64,000 bases of DNA from Orlajensenia leifsoniae. GTDB lineage: Bacteria; Actinomycetota; Actinomycetes; Actinomycetales; Microbacteriaceae. The position numbers and the translations under genes were made by a program. Shown here piece after piece: positions 9,212 to 18,564 of this stretch. Numbering within the stretch: the first letter of the stretch is position 1; every line of letters starts with the position of its first letter. Under the pieces are notes generated by a model. That model was given only the letters and a program-made list of their open reading frames with translations. It searched no databases and was not told the DNA's origin. The stretch lies in NCBI RefSeq assembly GCF_004570845.1, contig NZ_SPQZ01000002.1, positions 682,001-746,000 on the forward strand, read 5' to 3'.

Positions 9212-9958
9212 TCAGCGGTCGAGCTCGGCCTGCAGCAGCACGTCGTCGGAGTCCAGGGCGCGGATGTCGACCATGGTGATGCGGTCGATGGGCACATCGG
9301 TCGAGCCGTCGGCGCGCACATCGGTGCCCGGGGCGGCACTCCAGCTCGAGACCAGGCGGGAGTCTCCTGCGTCGTCGGTCACGTAGAGGCCGTAGCGGTC
9401 GGATGCCGCAGGAGCGCCGTCGGTGCGGCCACCGTCGCTGCCGCTGTCGCCGTATCGGTCGTTCCCGGCGCCGCTGCCGCCGTCCTTGTAGCGGCAGTGC
9501 GTCGAGAGGGCGGTTCCCCACGCCTCCCCCACCACCCTGACGTCGGCGCTCAGGGCGGTCTGGCCGGTGCTGTCGAGGTGCAGCGTCTCGGCCTGCGCCG
9601 CCGGAGGATTCTCGACCCCGCCGATCGAGAGCACCAGGGCGACGGTCACGGCCGCCACTCCGAGCGCTGCTGCCGCGACGATGCGGCCCCGGCGCCGGCG
9701 TCGGCGACGAGGACGCGGCTCAGGCCCGGGCACCGGCTCAGCCGCCTGCTGCACAGGCTGGTCGGCTGCCGCATCCGGGATCTCCACGATCGACACCCGT
9801 GACAGCAGCCCGGGCATGCCGGAGACCTCGGCGACAGCAGCGCTGCAGCGCGGACAGGTCGAGAGGTGGTCCTCGTAGTCGAGACGCTCGCGCGAACTCA
9901 GGGCCCCCAGCACGTAGGCGGCATCCCAGTCCGAGTAGGCGTCGATGGTCGCGCTCAT
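9212..9958 (-). CDS. Anti-sigma factor (RskA-like) with zinc-binding ASD domain
   Basis: A 248-residue membrane anti-sigma factor. The N-terminal cytoplasmic domain (residues 1-55) contains the H-x3-C-x2-C motif in HLSTCPRCS used to hold ECF sigma factors. An Arg-rich stretch precedes one membrane helix (about residues 97-117, RIVAAAALGVAAVTVALVL), and the rest forms an RskA-type extracytoplasmic domain. The ATG overlaps the stop of the sigma gene by 4 bases, so the pair is translationally coupled. It should keep the sigma factor inactive until regulated proteolysis or a conformational change at the membrane. The 40 bases to the convergent thioesterase gene hold nothing recognisable. Confidence 0.92.
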   Translation of the reverse strand: MSATIDAYSDWDAAYVLGALSSRERLDYEDHLSTCPRCSAAVAEVSGMPGLLSRVSIVEIPDAAADQPVQQAAEPVPGPEPRPRRRRRRRGRIVAAAALGVAAVTVALVLSIGGVENPPAAQAETLHLDSTGQTALSADVRVVGEAWGTALSTHCRYKDGGSGAGNDRYGDSGSDGGRTDGAPAASDRYGLYVTDDAGDSRLVSSWSAAPGTDVRADGSTDVPIDRITMVDIRALDSDDVLLQAELDR

Positions 9959-10464
9959 CGTCCGGTCACCCCGCGTTCCTGCAGGGCGAGGCGCAGAGCG
10001 CGCAGGGCGTAGTGCAGCCGCGACTTGACGGTTCCGCTGGGTACGCCGAGCTCGTCGGCCGCCTCGGTTACCGATCGTCCTCCGTAGTAGACCGTCACGA
10101 GCACGGCACGGTGGTCGTGACTCAGCTCGCCGAGGGCATCGGCGATGAGCCAGCGATCGAGGGCGGCATCCGTCGAGTCGGCCTCCACCACCTCGGGAAC
10201 ATCGTGCACGGCGAACTCCTGCTGCGCTCGAGCGCTCCTCCTGTCGTCGATCACGAGATTGCGGGTCACCGTGAACAGCCAGGCACGTGCCGAGCCCTCG
10301 GACTGGTCGAGGATCTCCGGCCGCCGCCAGGCTCTCAGCATGACCTCCTGGACGATGTCGTCGGCCAGCGCCCTGTCACCGGTCAGTCTCACGACGTAGC
10401 GCCAGAGCGCCGGCGCGTGCTCGTCCTGGATGACGCGCAGAGCCTCGGCCCGGTCATCGCTCAC
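9955..10464 (-). CDS. ECF-type RNA polymerase sigma factor
   Basis: A 169-residue extracytoplasmic-function sigma factor. Region 2 is seen in LWRYVVRLTGDRALADDIVQEVMLRAW and FTVTRNLVID; region 4 in LSHDHRAVLVTVYYGGRSVTEAADELGVPSGTVKSRLHYALRALR. The GTG start at 10464 is supported by GGAGG about 10 bases upstream. It is co-transcribed with the anti-sigma gene (4-base overlap). Upstream, on the same strand, is TGAACC-N17-GTGTTA at 10482-10510. The same signature points the other way toward the Rieske gene, so autoregulation is likely. It resembles the SigK/RskA arrangement, but I do not assign an exact ECF group. Confidence 0.94.
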   Translation of the reverse strand: MSDDRAEALRVIQDEHAPALWRYVVRLTGDRALADDIVQEVMLRAWRRPEILDQSEGSARAWLFTVTRNLVIDDRRSARAQQEFAVHDVPEVVEADSTDAALDRWLIADALGELSHDHRAVLVTVYYGGRSVTEAADELGVPSGTVKSRLHYALRALRLALQERGVTGR

Positions 10465-10481
10465 GAGAGCACCTCCATCGT

Positions 10482-10510
10482 TAACACGAATGGCGCCTGC
10501 CTTCGGTTCA
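10482..10510 (-). promoter_or_regulatory. ECF-type promoter of the sigma/anti-sigma operon
   Basis: Read on the minus strand, TGAACC (10510-10505), a 17-base spacer and GTGTTA (10487-10482) lie 17 bases before the GTG start at 10464. The layout fits the GAACC / CGTnT pattern of ECF promoters and is matched by the promoter facing the Rieske gene. Confidence 0.7.
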
Positions 10511-10533
10511 GTCGTACTCCCGCAAAGCCCGGT

Positions 10534-10562
10534 TGAACCTTTCCCGAGGCTGCGCCGTGTTC
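10534..10562 (+). promoter_or_regulatory. ECF-type promoter of the Rieske/DUF2231 pair
   Basis: TGAACC (10534-10539), a 17-base spacer and GTGTTC (10557-10562) face the Rieske gene, leaving a leader of about 75 bases. The -35 is identical to that of the divergent sigma operon and the -10 differs only in its last base, with a C directly before it in both. This suggests one sigma factor drives both. Confidence 0.68.
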
Positions 10563-10642
10563 CCTGTAGAACCGTCTTCCCTCCAGAACTGCAAAGCTAC
10601 TCCGGCTTCATCCAGCGTCAATCGAGAGGATCGCCCAGCATC

Positions 10643-11134
10643 ATGACCGAGCAGAGGATCATCACCCGCCGAGCAGCACTCGTCATCAGCGGAGCCGGCG
10701 CGAGCGCCATCGCCCTAGCCGCGTGCACCCCGGGCACCGACACGGGCACAGCGCCTGCCGACTCCGCGACGACGGATGCCGCCTCCCAGGCACCATCGGC
10801 CTCATCATCCGCCGCCCCCGATGCCGGAGCCGCATCCGGAACCGAGGTCGCGAAGCTCGCCGACATCCCCGTCGGAGGGTCGATCGACGCGAAGCTCGGC
10901 GCCGACCCGATCGTGCTGGCGCAGCCGACCGCCGGTGAGGTGGTGGGCTTCAGTGCCATCTGCACCCACCAGCAGTGCGTCGTCGCCGCAGCTGCAACGG
11001 AGTTCGACTGCCCCTGTCATCAGTCCCGCTTCGACGCCGCCACCGGGGAGCCGTTCCCCGGGAGCAAGGCGCTCACGGGCCTCGCGAAGCTCACGATCAC
11101 CGTCGACGGCGACACCGTGCTCGCGTCGGCGTGA
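10643..11134 (+). CDS. Rieske [2Fe-2S] protein, Tat-exported lipoprotein
   Basis: A 163-residue exported iron-sulfur protein. The N-terminus has a twin-arginine start (ITRRAALVISGAG) and a lipobox (LAAC, Cys at residue 31), followed by an Ala/Ser/Pro-rich linker to about residue 68. The Rieske domain carries both cluster motifs, C-x-H in CTHQQC and C-x2-H in CPCHQSRF, and ends with the usual GKALTGLAKLTITVDGD-like strands. It should sit on the outer face of the membrane and take part in electron transfer; the partner is unknown. ATG at 10643 was chosen because the signal peptide starts there, with GAGAGGA upstream. It is followed by a DUF2231 gene after 15 bases. Confidence 0.93.
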   Translation: MTEQRIITRRAALVISGAGASAIALAACTPGTDTGTAPADSATTDAASQAPSASSSAAPDAGAASGTEVAKLADIPVGGSIDAKLGADPIVLAQPTAGEVVGFSAICTHQQCVVAAAATEFDCPCHQSRFDAATGEPFPGSKALTGLAKLTITVDGDTVLASA

Positions 11135-11149
11135 GCAGCGGCATCCGAC

Positions 11150-11659
11150 ATGGACTACTCGTTCAACGGACTCCCCGTGCACATCCTCATCGTGCACGCC
11201 GTCGTCATCGTGGTGCCCGTCGCCGCGATCGTGGTGCTGCTGGCGACGGTGTGGCCACGGGCGAGGCGCTGGTTCGGACTCGTCACACCGATCCTCGGGG
11301 TGATCGCCGCGGCATTCGTCTACGTGGCGAAGGAGGCGGGCGAATGGCTGAAGGACCGCCTGCCCGACTCGCCGCTCATCCAGGAGCACGCCGATCTCGG
11401 CGACACTCTGCTGCCGTGGGCCATCGCGCTGGCCGTCCTGTCCATCGTCGTCTACGGCTGGTATCGCGTGGTCGACAAGCGAGCCGCTGACGAGGCCCCG
11501 TCAGCGTTGGTCCGACGCATCGTCGCGATCATCCTGGCCGTCGCGGCCGTCGTCGTCGTGCCTGCAGGCATCATCACGACCGTGATCATCGGCGAGTCCG
11601 GCTCCCGCGCGGTGTGGGAGGGTTCGTTCAGCGACACTCCGCTCGATCCCGCCCCGTGA
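11150..11659 (+). CDS. DUF2231-like four-helix membrane protein
   Basis: A 169-residue integral membrane protein with four hydrophobic segments (about residues 12-35, 45-60, 86-104 and 123-148). It has the FNGLPVHILIVHAVVIVVP opening typical of DUF2231 proteins, including two early histidines (residues 11 and 16) and another in EHADLGD. Paired histidines in helical bundles often bind haem, but that is inference. It lies 15 bases after the Rieske gene in the same direction, so the pair probably forms one exported/membrane redox unit under the adjacent ECF sigma factor. Confidence 0.8.
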   Translation: MDYSFNGLPVHILIVHAVVIVVPVAAIVVLLATVWPRARRWFGLVTPILGVIAAAFVYVAKEAGEWLKDRLPDSPLIQEHADLGDTLLPWAIALAVLSIVVYGWYRVVDKRAADEAPSALVRRIVAIILAVAAVVVVPAGIITTVIIGESGSRAVWEGSFSDTPLDPAP

Positions 11660-11712
11660 GGCACGAGTGCGGAGCGAGCGCGCCGAAACGAAGGGAACGC
11701 CGGCCCGCAGGG

Positions 11713-12210
11713 CTATGAGCGCGACGGCGCCCGCTTCGTGAAGGCGACGGGCTCGTCGAGATACGGAGTCCAGGACGCCCGTTCATGGTCGTTGATGCGA
11801 CGTGGGCGACCGGATGCGGCATCCACCAGCACGATCGTCGTCGCCGCCCGGGCGTAGAGCACCGCGGGCGCGACGCCGACGGGCGACCACACTTCGTAGC
11901 AGACCTCGAGGCTCGCTCCACCCATCCGCCCGATCCAGAGCTGAACGTCGAGTGGCAGCCGCTGGTAGGGCACCTGCGCGAGGTACTCGACCTCCTGGCG
12001 GGCGATGATCGTGAGGGTTGCGGCACCCGGACGACCGTCGAGCACGGCGGTCGAGGCGCCGACGGCCGTGTCGCCGTGGACGGCCTCGTCCGTCTCCCAG
12101 AACGCCTGGATGCGCGCCTCCTCGAGAAGGCGCAGCATCGAGGCGTTGTTGACGTGGGCGTAGGCGTCGAGGTCGCTCCAGCGCAGCCGGATCGGTACGT
12201 TGAGCCTCAC
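11713..12210 (-). CDS. Acyl-CoA thioesterase, 4-hydroxybenzoyl-CoA thioesterase (hotdog) family
   Basis: A 165-residue single hotdog-fold protein. The signature LRWSDLDAYAHVNNASMLRLLEEARI at residues 8-33 contains the catalytic Asp in the D-x-x-x-H-V-N-N pattern of 4HBT enzymes; QEVEYLAQVPY and a substrate-strand region follow. It should hydrolyse small or aromatic acyl-CoA thioesters; the substrate is unknown. I chose the GTG at 12210 because it begins the conserved region and sits 16 bases after the ettA stop; longer frames run back through ettA. It is probably co-transcribed with ettA. The 53 bases to the convergent DUF2231 gene are unremarkable. Confidence 0.88.
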   Translation of the reverse strand: MRLNVPIRLRWSDLDAYAHVNNASMLRLLEEARIQAFWETDEAVHGDTAVGASTAVLDGRPGAATLTIIARQEVEYLAQVPYQRLPLDVQLWIGRMGGASLEVCYEVWSPVGVAPAVLYARAATTIVLVDAASGRPRRINDHERASWTPYLDEPVAFTKRAPSRS

Positions 12211-12226
12211 GAGTCGAGCCGACCGC

Positions 12227-13909
<1,683 letters not shown>

Positions 13910-13914
13910 AGCGC

Positions 13915-14400
13915 CTACCAGTCTATGGGGCGCGTCTCTCCCAGCAGACAGGCTCCCTGGCCCGACGGCGCGGCGACCTCGCTGTGGTAGCCACCGGATG
14001 CCGGTCCGTACTGTCCGATCAGGCATTCGCCGTTGAAGAGCACCGACCATTGGATGCTGTCGGCCTGGAGGTCGATCGCCGTTCGGTCCGGAGTGACCTG
14101 CATGGCGGCCTTGTCGAACCCGCCCGCGACGAGGGCGTCGACGAAGTCGCGTCCACCGGCGGCCGCATTCGCGGCGATCACCGCGTTGTTCACGAGATCG
14201 AAGTAGTCGAGGTTCTCGCCGGCCGAGAGTCCCGGCTGCAGCTCGGGGATCGCCGGCGCCGTGGGCGTCGGAGTGGGCGAGGCCGTGGGCATCGTGGTGG
14301 TCGGCGCGGGGATCGGAGCCGCGGGGGTGCAGGCACTGAGTGCGCCGACCACGGCGATGATGAGAGCCGCACTGGTCAGCAACCGATTGCGTCGACGCAC
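13915..14400 (-). CDS. Small putative lipoprotein (DUF6993-like)
   Basis: A 161-residue secreted lipoprotein. The signal peptide RRRNRLLTSAALIIAVVGALSAC ends in a lipobox with Cys at residue 24. A Thr/Pro-rich linker (residues 25-50) and a compact domain follow, the latter containing FVDALVAGGFDKAAMQ and CLIGQYGP. I believe this is the Microbacteriaceae DUF6993 family, but function is unknown. The GTG at 14400 is selected because GGAGGAG precedes it by 6 bases and the signal peptide begins there; the longer frame overlaps ssb. It ends 5 bases before ettA and may be co-transcribed with it. Confidence 0.8.
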   Translation of the reverse strand: MRRRNRLLTSAALIIAVVGALSACTPAAPIPAPTTTMPTASPTPTPTAPAIPELQPGLSAGENLDYFDLVNNAVIAANAAAGGRDFVDALVAGGFDKAAMQVTPDRTAIDLQADSIQWSVLFNGECLIGQYGPASGGYHSEVAAPSGQGACLLGETRPIDW

Positions 14401-14455
14401 GCTCCGCTCCTCCTCCGCCACCCCACGGAGGCACACTCCAGAGTCTAGGTCGCGG

Positions 14456-14989
14456 TCAGAACGGAGTGTCATCCGATCCGACGAGGGACGGGGTGTCGGA
14501 AGACGCCGAGAGCGGCACCGTCCACCCGCTGCGCGGGGCGGCCTCCGCGTCGCCGCCGTCGCCGGTTCCGGGAGGCGTCTGCTCGGACGGCTGCGGCTGC
14601 CGATCGGCCGCACTCTGCGACGCCGACTCGGTGCGCTGCGTCTTCGAGTAGCTGCTGGTCCCCCACGCGAGGTTGTGCCCGATGGCGTCGGCCTCGACGT
14701 CGACAGCCGTGCCCCGCCCCTTGTCGTTCTCCCACGTGCGCACCCGCAGCCTCCCGGAGACGATCACGTTGTCGCCGCGGCGAACCGACTGCTCCACATG
14801 CTCGCCGAGGGTGCGGAACGCCTCGACCGTGAACCAGCTGGGGTCGGCGTCGACCCACTCGTTCTTCTTCCTGTCGTAGTACCGCTCGCTCGCGGCGATG
14901 CGGAAGGTCACCTTGCGCGCGCCTCCGGGGAGGATCGTCGACGCAGGGTCCGTTCCGACGTTTCCGACGATGGTGATGGGGTTCGACAT
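14456..14989 (-). CDS. ssb: Single-stranded DNA-binding protein
   Basis: A 177-residue SSB. The N-terminal OB fold (residues 1-110) shows ITIVGNVGTDP, FRIAASERYYD and the strand VIVSGRLRVRTWEND. The C-terminus is a low-complexity Gln/Ser/Pro-rich tail ending in DDTPF, the acidic, Phe-terminated tip that recruits DNA repair and replication partners. It may be the secondary SSB paralogue rather than the replicative copy, because it is not beside rpsF/rpsR/rplI. ATG at 14989 has GGAGG 6-10 bases upstream. The next 233 bases to the divergent aldo/keto reductase gene hold promoters and no gene. Confidence 0.94.
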   Translation of the reverse strand: MSNPITIVGNVGTDPASTILPGGARKVTFRIAASERYYDRKKNEWVDADPSWFTVEAFRTLGEHVEQSVRRGDNVIVSGRLRVRTWENDKGRGTAVDVEADAIGHNLAWGTSSYSKTQRTESASQSAADRQPQPSEQTPPGTGDGGDAEAAPRSGWTVPLSASSDTPSLVGSDDTPF

Positions 14990-15210
14990 GGCTTCCTCCG
15001 TATGGTCTCCTGCCCCGACGCGCTCGCCCCGGGGACGCGGCCCGCTCCGGTCGCACCCGTGCCTGGAATGCGCCCGGACGGGCCGCGTTGAACACATGCT
15101 GGCGGCATCCGGAATCGTCACGAGGGCGGCATCCGCTGTCCGTTGGAAAGCGGATGCGAGCCGCGCGCTGGGGAGGAGCCGCGCGCAGCACGAGCGTCGC
15201 CGCCGAGCCC

Positions 15211-15216
15211 TAGGCT
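15211..15216 (+). promoter_or_regulatory. Leaderless-type -10 box for the aldo/keto reductase
   Basis: TAGGCT ends exactly 6 bases before the ATG at 15223, and there is no ribosome-binding site, so the transcript probably starts at the start codon. Confidence 0.55.
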
Positions 15217-15222
15217 GACCTC

Positions 15223-16230
15223 ATGCCTTATGTCGCCGCCCCCACCCGCTATGACGAGATGACCTACCGCCGCACCGGACGCAGCGGCCTGAAGCTCCCC
15301 GCGCTGTCGCTGGGACTCTGGCACAACTTCGGTGACGAGCGCTCGACCGACGTGCAGCGCGCGATCCTGCGCCGCGCCTTCGATCTGGGCATCACGCACT
15401 TCGACCTCGCGAACAACTACGGCCCTCCCTACGGTTCTGCGGAGACCAACTTCGGCCGCATCTTCGCCGAGGACTTCCGCGGCTACCGCGACGAGGTGAT
15501 CGTCTCGAGCAAGGCCGGCTACGACATGTGGCCCGGCCCGTACGGCGACTTCGGATCGCGCAAGTACCTGCTGTCATCGCTCGACCAGTCGCTCGGGCGT
15601 CTGGGGCTCGACTACGTCGACATCTTCTACTCCCACCGCCCCGACCCCGAGACCCCCATCGAGGAGACCATGGGTGCGCTCGCGACCGCCGTGCAGCAGG
15701 GCAAGGCGCTCTACGTCGGCGTCTCGAACTACGACCCCGAGCAGACGAAGGCCGCTGCCGCCGCTCTCGCCGAGCACAAGATCCCGCTGACGATCCACCA
15801 GCCGCGGTATTCCATGTTCGACCGCCACATCGAGGACGGCCTGTTCCCCGTGCTCGACGAGCTGGGCACGGGCAGCATCGTGTTCTCGCCGCTCGCCCAG
15901 GGCCTGCTCACCGACCGCTACCTCGACGGCAAGGTCCCGTCGGACTCGCGCGCTGCCACCAGCCGCTTCCTTTCGGAGGACAGCATCGACTCCGACTACC
16001 TCGAGCGCCTGCAGGGCCTGAAGGCCGTTGCGGATGCCCGTGGTCAGTCGATCGCGCAGCTCGCCCTGTCGTGGGTCCTGCGGCACTCGACCGTCACGAG
16101 CGCCCTCGTGGGCGCGTCGAGCGTGGCTCAGCTCGAGCAGAACGTCGCAGCGCTCGAGGCGCCGGCGCTCTCCGCCGAGGAGATCGCTGCGATCGAGCCC
16201 TTCGCTGTGCACGGCACCGGCCAGCGCTAG
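15223..16230 (+). CDS. Aldo/keto reductase (YghZ / glyceraldehyde-3-phosphate reductase group)
   Basis: A 335-residue NADPH-dependent aldo/keto reductase, a TIM-barrel enzyme reducing aldehydes. The catalytic tetrad is visible: Asp and Tyr in FDLANNYGPPYG, Lys in VIVSSKAGYDMWPGP and His in IFYSHRPDPE. The phrase ETNFGRIFAEDF and the GPYGDFGSRKYLLSSLDQSL stretch are typical of the YghZ/MgrA subgroup, which detoxifies methylglyoxal and L-glyceraldehyde 3-phosphate. It lacks an upstream ribosome-binding site and appears leaderless. The following transporter begins 3 bases after its stop, so the two are an operon. Confidence 0.94.
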   Translation: MPYVAAPTRYDEMTYRRTGRSGLKLPALSLGLWHNFGDERSTDVQRAILRRAFDLGITHFDLANNYGPPYGSAETNFGRIFAEDFRGYRDEVIVSSKAGYDMWPGPYGDFGSRKYLLSSLDQSLGRLGLDYVDIFYSHRPDPETPIEETMGALATAVQQGKALYVGVSNYDPEQTKAAAAALAEHKIPLTIHQPRYSMFDRHIEDGLFPVLDELGTGSIVFSPLAQGLLTDRYLDGKVPSDSRAATSRFLSEDSIDSDYLERLQGLKAVADARGQSIAQLALSWVLRHSTVTSALVGASSVAQLEQNVAALEAPALSAEEIAAIEPFAVHGTGQR

Positions 16231-16233
16231 AGA

Positions 16234-17184
16234 GTGGGCTACCTCTACGCCCTGGCGGCCGCACTGCTGTTCGGCATGAACGGGTCGGTCACCAAGGTGA
16301 TCGTGGAGGCCGGCATCACGCCGGCGCAGCTGACGTTCTGGAGGGTGGCATCCGTCACTGTCATCGCGGGTGCCATCCTGCTGGTGACCAACCGTCGGGC
16401 ATTCCGCATCACGGCGCGTCAGCTGGCCGTCATGGCGGCGCTCGGCATCTTCGGCGTCGCCCTGCTCCAGTGGACCTACGCCGTCGCCGTGAGCCTGCTC
16501 CCGGTCGGCATCGCCCTGCTGCTCGAATACCTCGCGGTGCTCGCCGTCGCCGTGATCGCCCGGGTGGTGTTCAAGGAGCGGGTGAAGCCGCGCATCTGGG
16601 CTGCGATCGCGCTCGTGCTCATCGGCCTCGCCGTCGTCGCTCAGATCGGGCAGTCGACGTTGAACGTCGTGGGGGTGCTGTTCGCGTTGGCCGCCGCGGC
16701 CACCCTGACGGTCTACTTCGTGGTGGGCGAGCGGCAGGTGGGCGCGACGTCCCCGCTCGCCGTCGGCTTCTGGTCGATGGGCTTCGCCGCTGTCTTCTGG
16801 GGCGTGCTCAGCGGATGGTGGGACGTCGATCCTGCGCTGCTGGGATCCACGGTGTCGCTGGACGGCAACCTGGATGGGGTGAGCGTCCCACTCGCGATAC
16901 CGCTGCTCTGGAATGCCGTGCTCGGCTCGTTCGCACCCTTCCTGCTCTCGCTCCTCGCCCTCAAGCACCTCACGGCCACGGCTGCAGGCATCACCGCTTC
17001 CTCGGAGGTGCTGTTCGCCTTCGGAGTCGCGTGGCTCTGGCTGGGCGAGACCCTCACCGTCGTGCAGCTGCTCGGAGTCGCCCTCGTCACCGTGGGCATC
17101 GTGCTCGCCCAGACGGCTCGCGCCGGCAAGGTCCTCGACGCCGATCTCGCGACCGGAACGCTGGCGGCGGAGAAGCTGTTCTGA
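16234..17184 (+). CDS. EamA-family (DMT superfamily) transporter, RhtA-like
   Basis: A 316-residue integral membrane permease with about ten hydrophobic helices arranged as two EamA repeats. The first starts at YLYALAAALLFGMNGSVTKV, and the second covers residues about 150-290 with the conserved ITASSEVLFAFGVAWLWLGE helix near the end. Family members export amino acids, purines or other metabolites; the substrate here is unknown. The GTG start at 16234 lies 3 bases after the aldo/keto reductase stop, so translation is coupled. Confidence 0.9.
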   Translation: MGYLYALAAALLFGMNGSVTKVIVEAGITPAQLTFWRVASVTVIAGAILLVTNRRAFRITARQLAVMAALGIFGVALLQWTYAVAVSLLPVGIALLLEYLAVLAVAVIARVVFKERVKPRIWAAIALVLIGLAVVAQIGQSTLNVVGVLFALAAAATLTVYFVVGERQVGATSPLAVGFWSMGFAAVFWGVLSGWWDVDPALLGSTVSLDGNLDGVSVPLAIPLLWNAVLGSFAPFLLSLLALKHLTATAAGITASSEVLFAFGVAWLWLGETLTVVQLLGVALVTVGIVLAQTARAGKVLDADLATGTLAAEKLF

Positions 17185-17277
17185 GTCCTCGTTCCTGTGT
17201 CCGAACGGATGTCGGTGGTCGCTTCTAGCCTGATGGGACAGAAGAAAGCACCGGGCCGGCGCACACGAGGAGACAGC

Positions 17278-17535
17278 ATGACTGCAACGATCGAGATCCG
17301 TTCCCTGCGACCCGGCACCGCCCTCGAGGCGCGTGTCCCCGGCCTGGAGTTCGCGCCGGTACGCGCCGACCTGTGGCGGGTCGTCACCGATCGTGGCGAC
17401 GTCCGCGGTCACATCGAGCGCCTCGGCAGCGGGGACCTCGGGCGTTTCACGGCCCGTCTCTCGCGCGGCGGTTCCCGCACGCTCACTCTGGGCGAGTTCT
17501 GGACGGCGCAGGCCGCAGCGGAGAGCTTCGCGTAG
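17278..17535 (+). CDS. Small conserved-looking protein, 85 aa
   Basis: An 85-residue basic, soluble protein (MTATIEIRSLRPG ... TLTLGEFWTAQAAAESFA) that I do not recognise. Support for a real gene comes from AGGAGA 6-11 bases before the ATG, codon use like its neighbours and a stop in a sensible place before the next promoter. The RLGSGDLGRFTARLSRGG segment suggests a short beta-rich fold. It could be co-transcribed with the EamA gene 93 bases upstream. Confidence 0.65.
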   Translation: MTATIEIRSLRPGTALEARVPGLEFAPVRADLWRVVTDRGDVRGHIERLGSGDLGRFTARLSRGGSRTLTLGEFWTAQAAAESFA

Positions 17536-17619
17536 CGCGAGCGGCGTTCGACCGGCCGGTTGCAGGAGCGCCTTCGGCCACGCCGGGCCCTGATCCCCGG
17601 CATCCGTCGCACCCGCGGG

Positions 17620-17625
17620 TAAAGT
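17620..17625 (+). promoter_or_regulatory. Leaderless-type -10 box TAAAGT
   Basis: TAAAGT ends 7 bases before the ATG at 17633. It overlaps the alternative GTG at 17624 and therefore argues for the ATG as the true start. Confidence 0.55.
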
Positions 17626-17632
17626 GCGCCAC

Positions 17633-18361
17633 ATGCAGTGGATCACGGACTTCTTCAACTGGCTCTTCTCGGATGACGCACGCCCCACGCTCTTCGCAGC
17701 CGGAGTGCTCGTCGTCGCCATGGTGCTCTCGGCGCTGCTCGCAGCCTGGGTGGCACGCGCCGCCGTCCGCAGTCTCATCGATCAGCGCGACCGCGAGGTG
17801 AAGGCGACGGCCATCGCCGCCCTCATCGACGCCGCCACCGAGTCGTCGGTGTGGAACTCCCTCACCCCGCAGGAGCAGGTGCTCGCCGACCGCGCCGTGG
17901 GCGAAGCCGACATCCGCGTGCGCATGCTCCCGATCCGCGGCGCCGCCGTGGCCGCGAATTGGGCAGCCCACCAGTTGCACGAGATGAAGCGCGCTTCAGC
18001 GACCTTCGGCTACGAGCTCGAGCCCGCCGTCGTCGAGTTCCGGGACCGCCTCGTCGACTGGCAGAAGCGCCCGGCCCGCGCCCGCAAGCTGTTCCAGACC
18101 GATCTCGAGCGCTGGAAGGTCATGAACACCGCCGCCGAGAAGGCTCTGCTCGCCGAGCAGGATGCCTGGGTCGCCGAACAGCACCACCAGCAGTTCGAGC
18201 CGGCGGCAGCCACCACCCCGTACACGCCGGCGATGGCGCCTTTCGCCCCGACACCGGCATCCGACGCCTCGACCGAGACCCAACGGCTTCTCGACGACGT
18301 TTCCGCGCTGCCGGCGCGGCGCAAGGACGACGACGGCACCGACGTGATCACGACGCCCTAG
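17633..18361 (+). CDS. Membrane-anchored hypothetical protein, 242 aa
   Basis: A 242-residue protein with one strongly hydrophobic helix near the N-terminus (about residues 20-40, LFAAGVLVVAMVLSALLAAWVAR). A long helical, charged cytoplasmic part follows (DQRDREVKATAIAALIDAATE, WQKRPARARKLFQTDLERW), then a Pro/Ala-rich tail. I do not recognise a named domain; it resembles family-restricted actinobacterial membrane proteins. The ATG at 17633 is preferred over GTG 17624 because a TAAAGT -10 box sits 7 bases upstream. It is followed by a strong terminator hairpin. Confidence 0.75.
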   Translation: MQWITDFFNWLFSDDARPTLFAAGVLVVAMVLSALLAAWVARAAVRSLIDQRDREVKATAIAALIDAATESSVWNSLTPQEQVLADRAVGEADIRVRMLPIRGAAVAANWAAHQLHEMKRASATFGYELEPAVVEFRDRLVDWQKRPARARKLFQTDLERWKVMNTAAEKALLAEQDAWVAEQHHQQFEPAAATTPYTPAMAPFAPTPASDASTETQRLLDDVSALPARRKDDDGTDVITTP

Positions 18362-18378
18362 GCGCTGATCTGGAGAAC

Positions 18379-18421
18379 GACGAAGGGAGAGCGGGCCTCG
18401 CAGGCCCGCTCTCCCTTCGTC
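18379..18421 (+). terminator. Perfect 20-bp terminator hairpin
   Basis: 18379-18398 pairs without a mismatch with 18402-18421 across a 3-base loop (CGC). It follows the stop at 18361 and separates this + operon from the convergent nadE gene. There is no long T-run, but arms with A/T near the base favour bidirectional termination. Confidence 0.85.
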
Positions 18422-18432
18422 ATCTGAGCGGA

Positions 18433-18515
18433 CACCTCTGAGCTGCCACCCGGAGTGACCACCTCTGAGCGACCGACTCGGAGCGACCGCCTCTGAACGA
18501 CCGACTCGGAGCGAC
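18433..18515. repeat. Three tandem 27-28-bp imperfect repeats
   Basis: Units at 18433-18459, 18460-18487 and 18488-18515 each read about CACCTCTGAGCGACCGACTC followed by GGAGCGAC. Units two and three differ at only two positions; unit one is shorter and more divergent. The array lies between the terminator hairpin and the nadE stop, in noncoding DNA. Confidence 0.85.
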
Positions 18516-18564
18516 CACCTCGGCGGCGCCGTCACGGCGCTCGGCGAGCAGCGGACGCGCTGGG

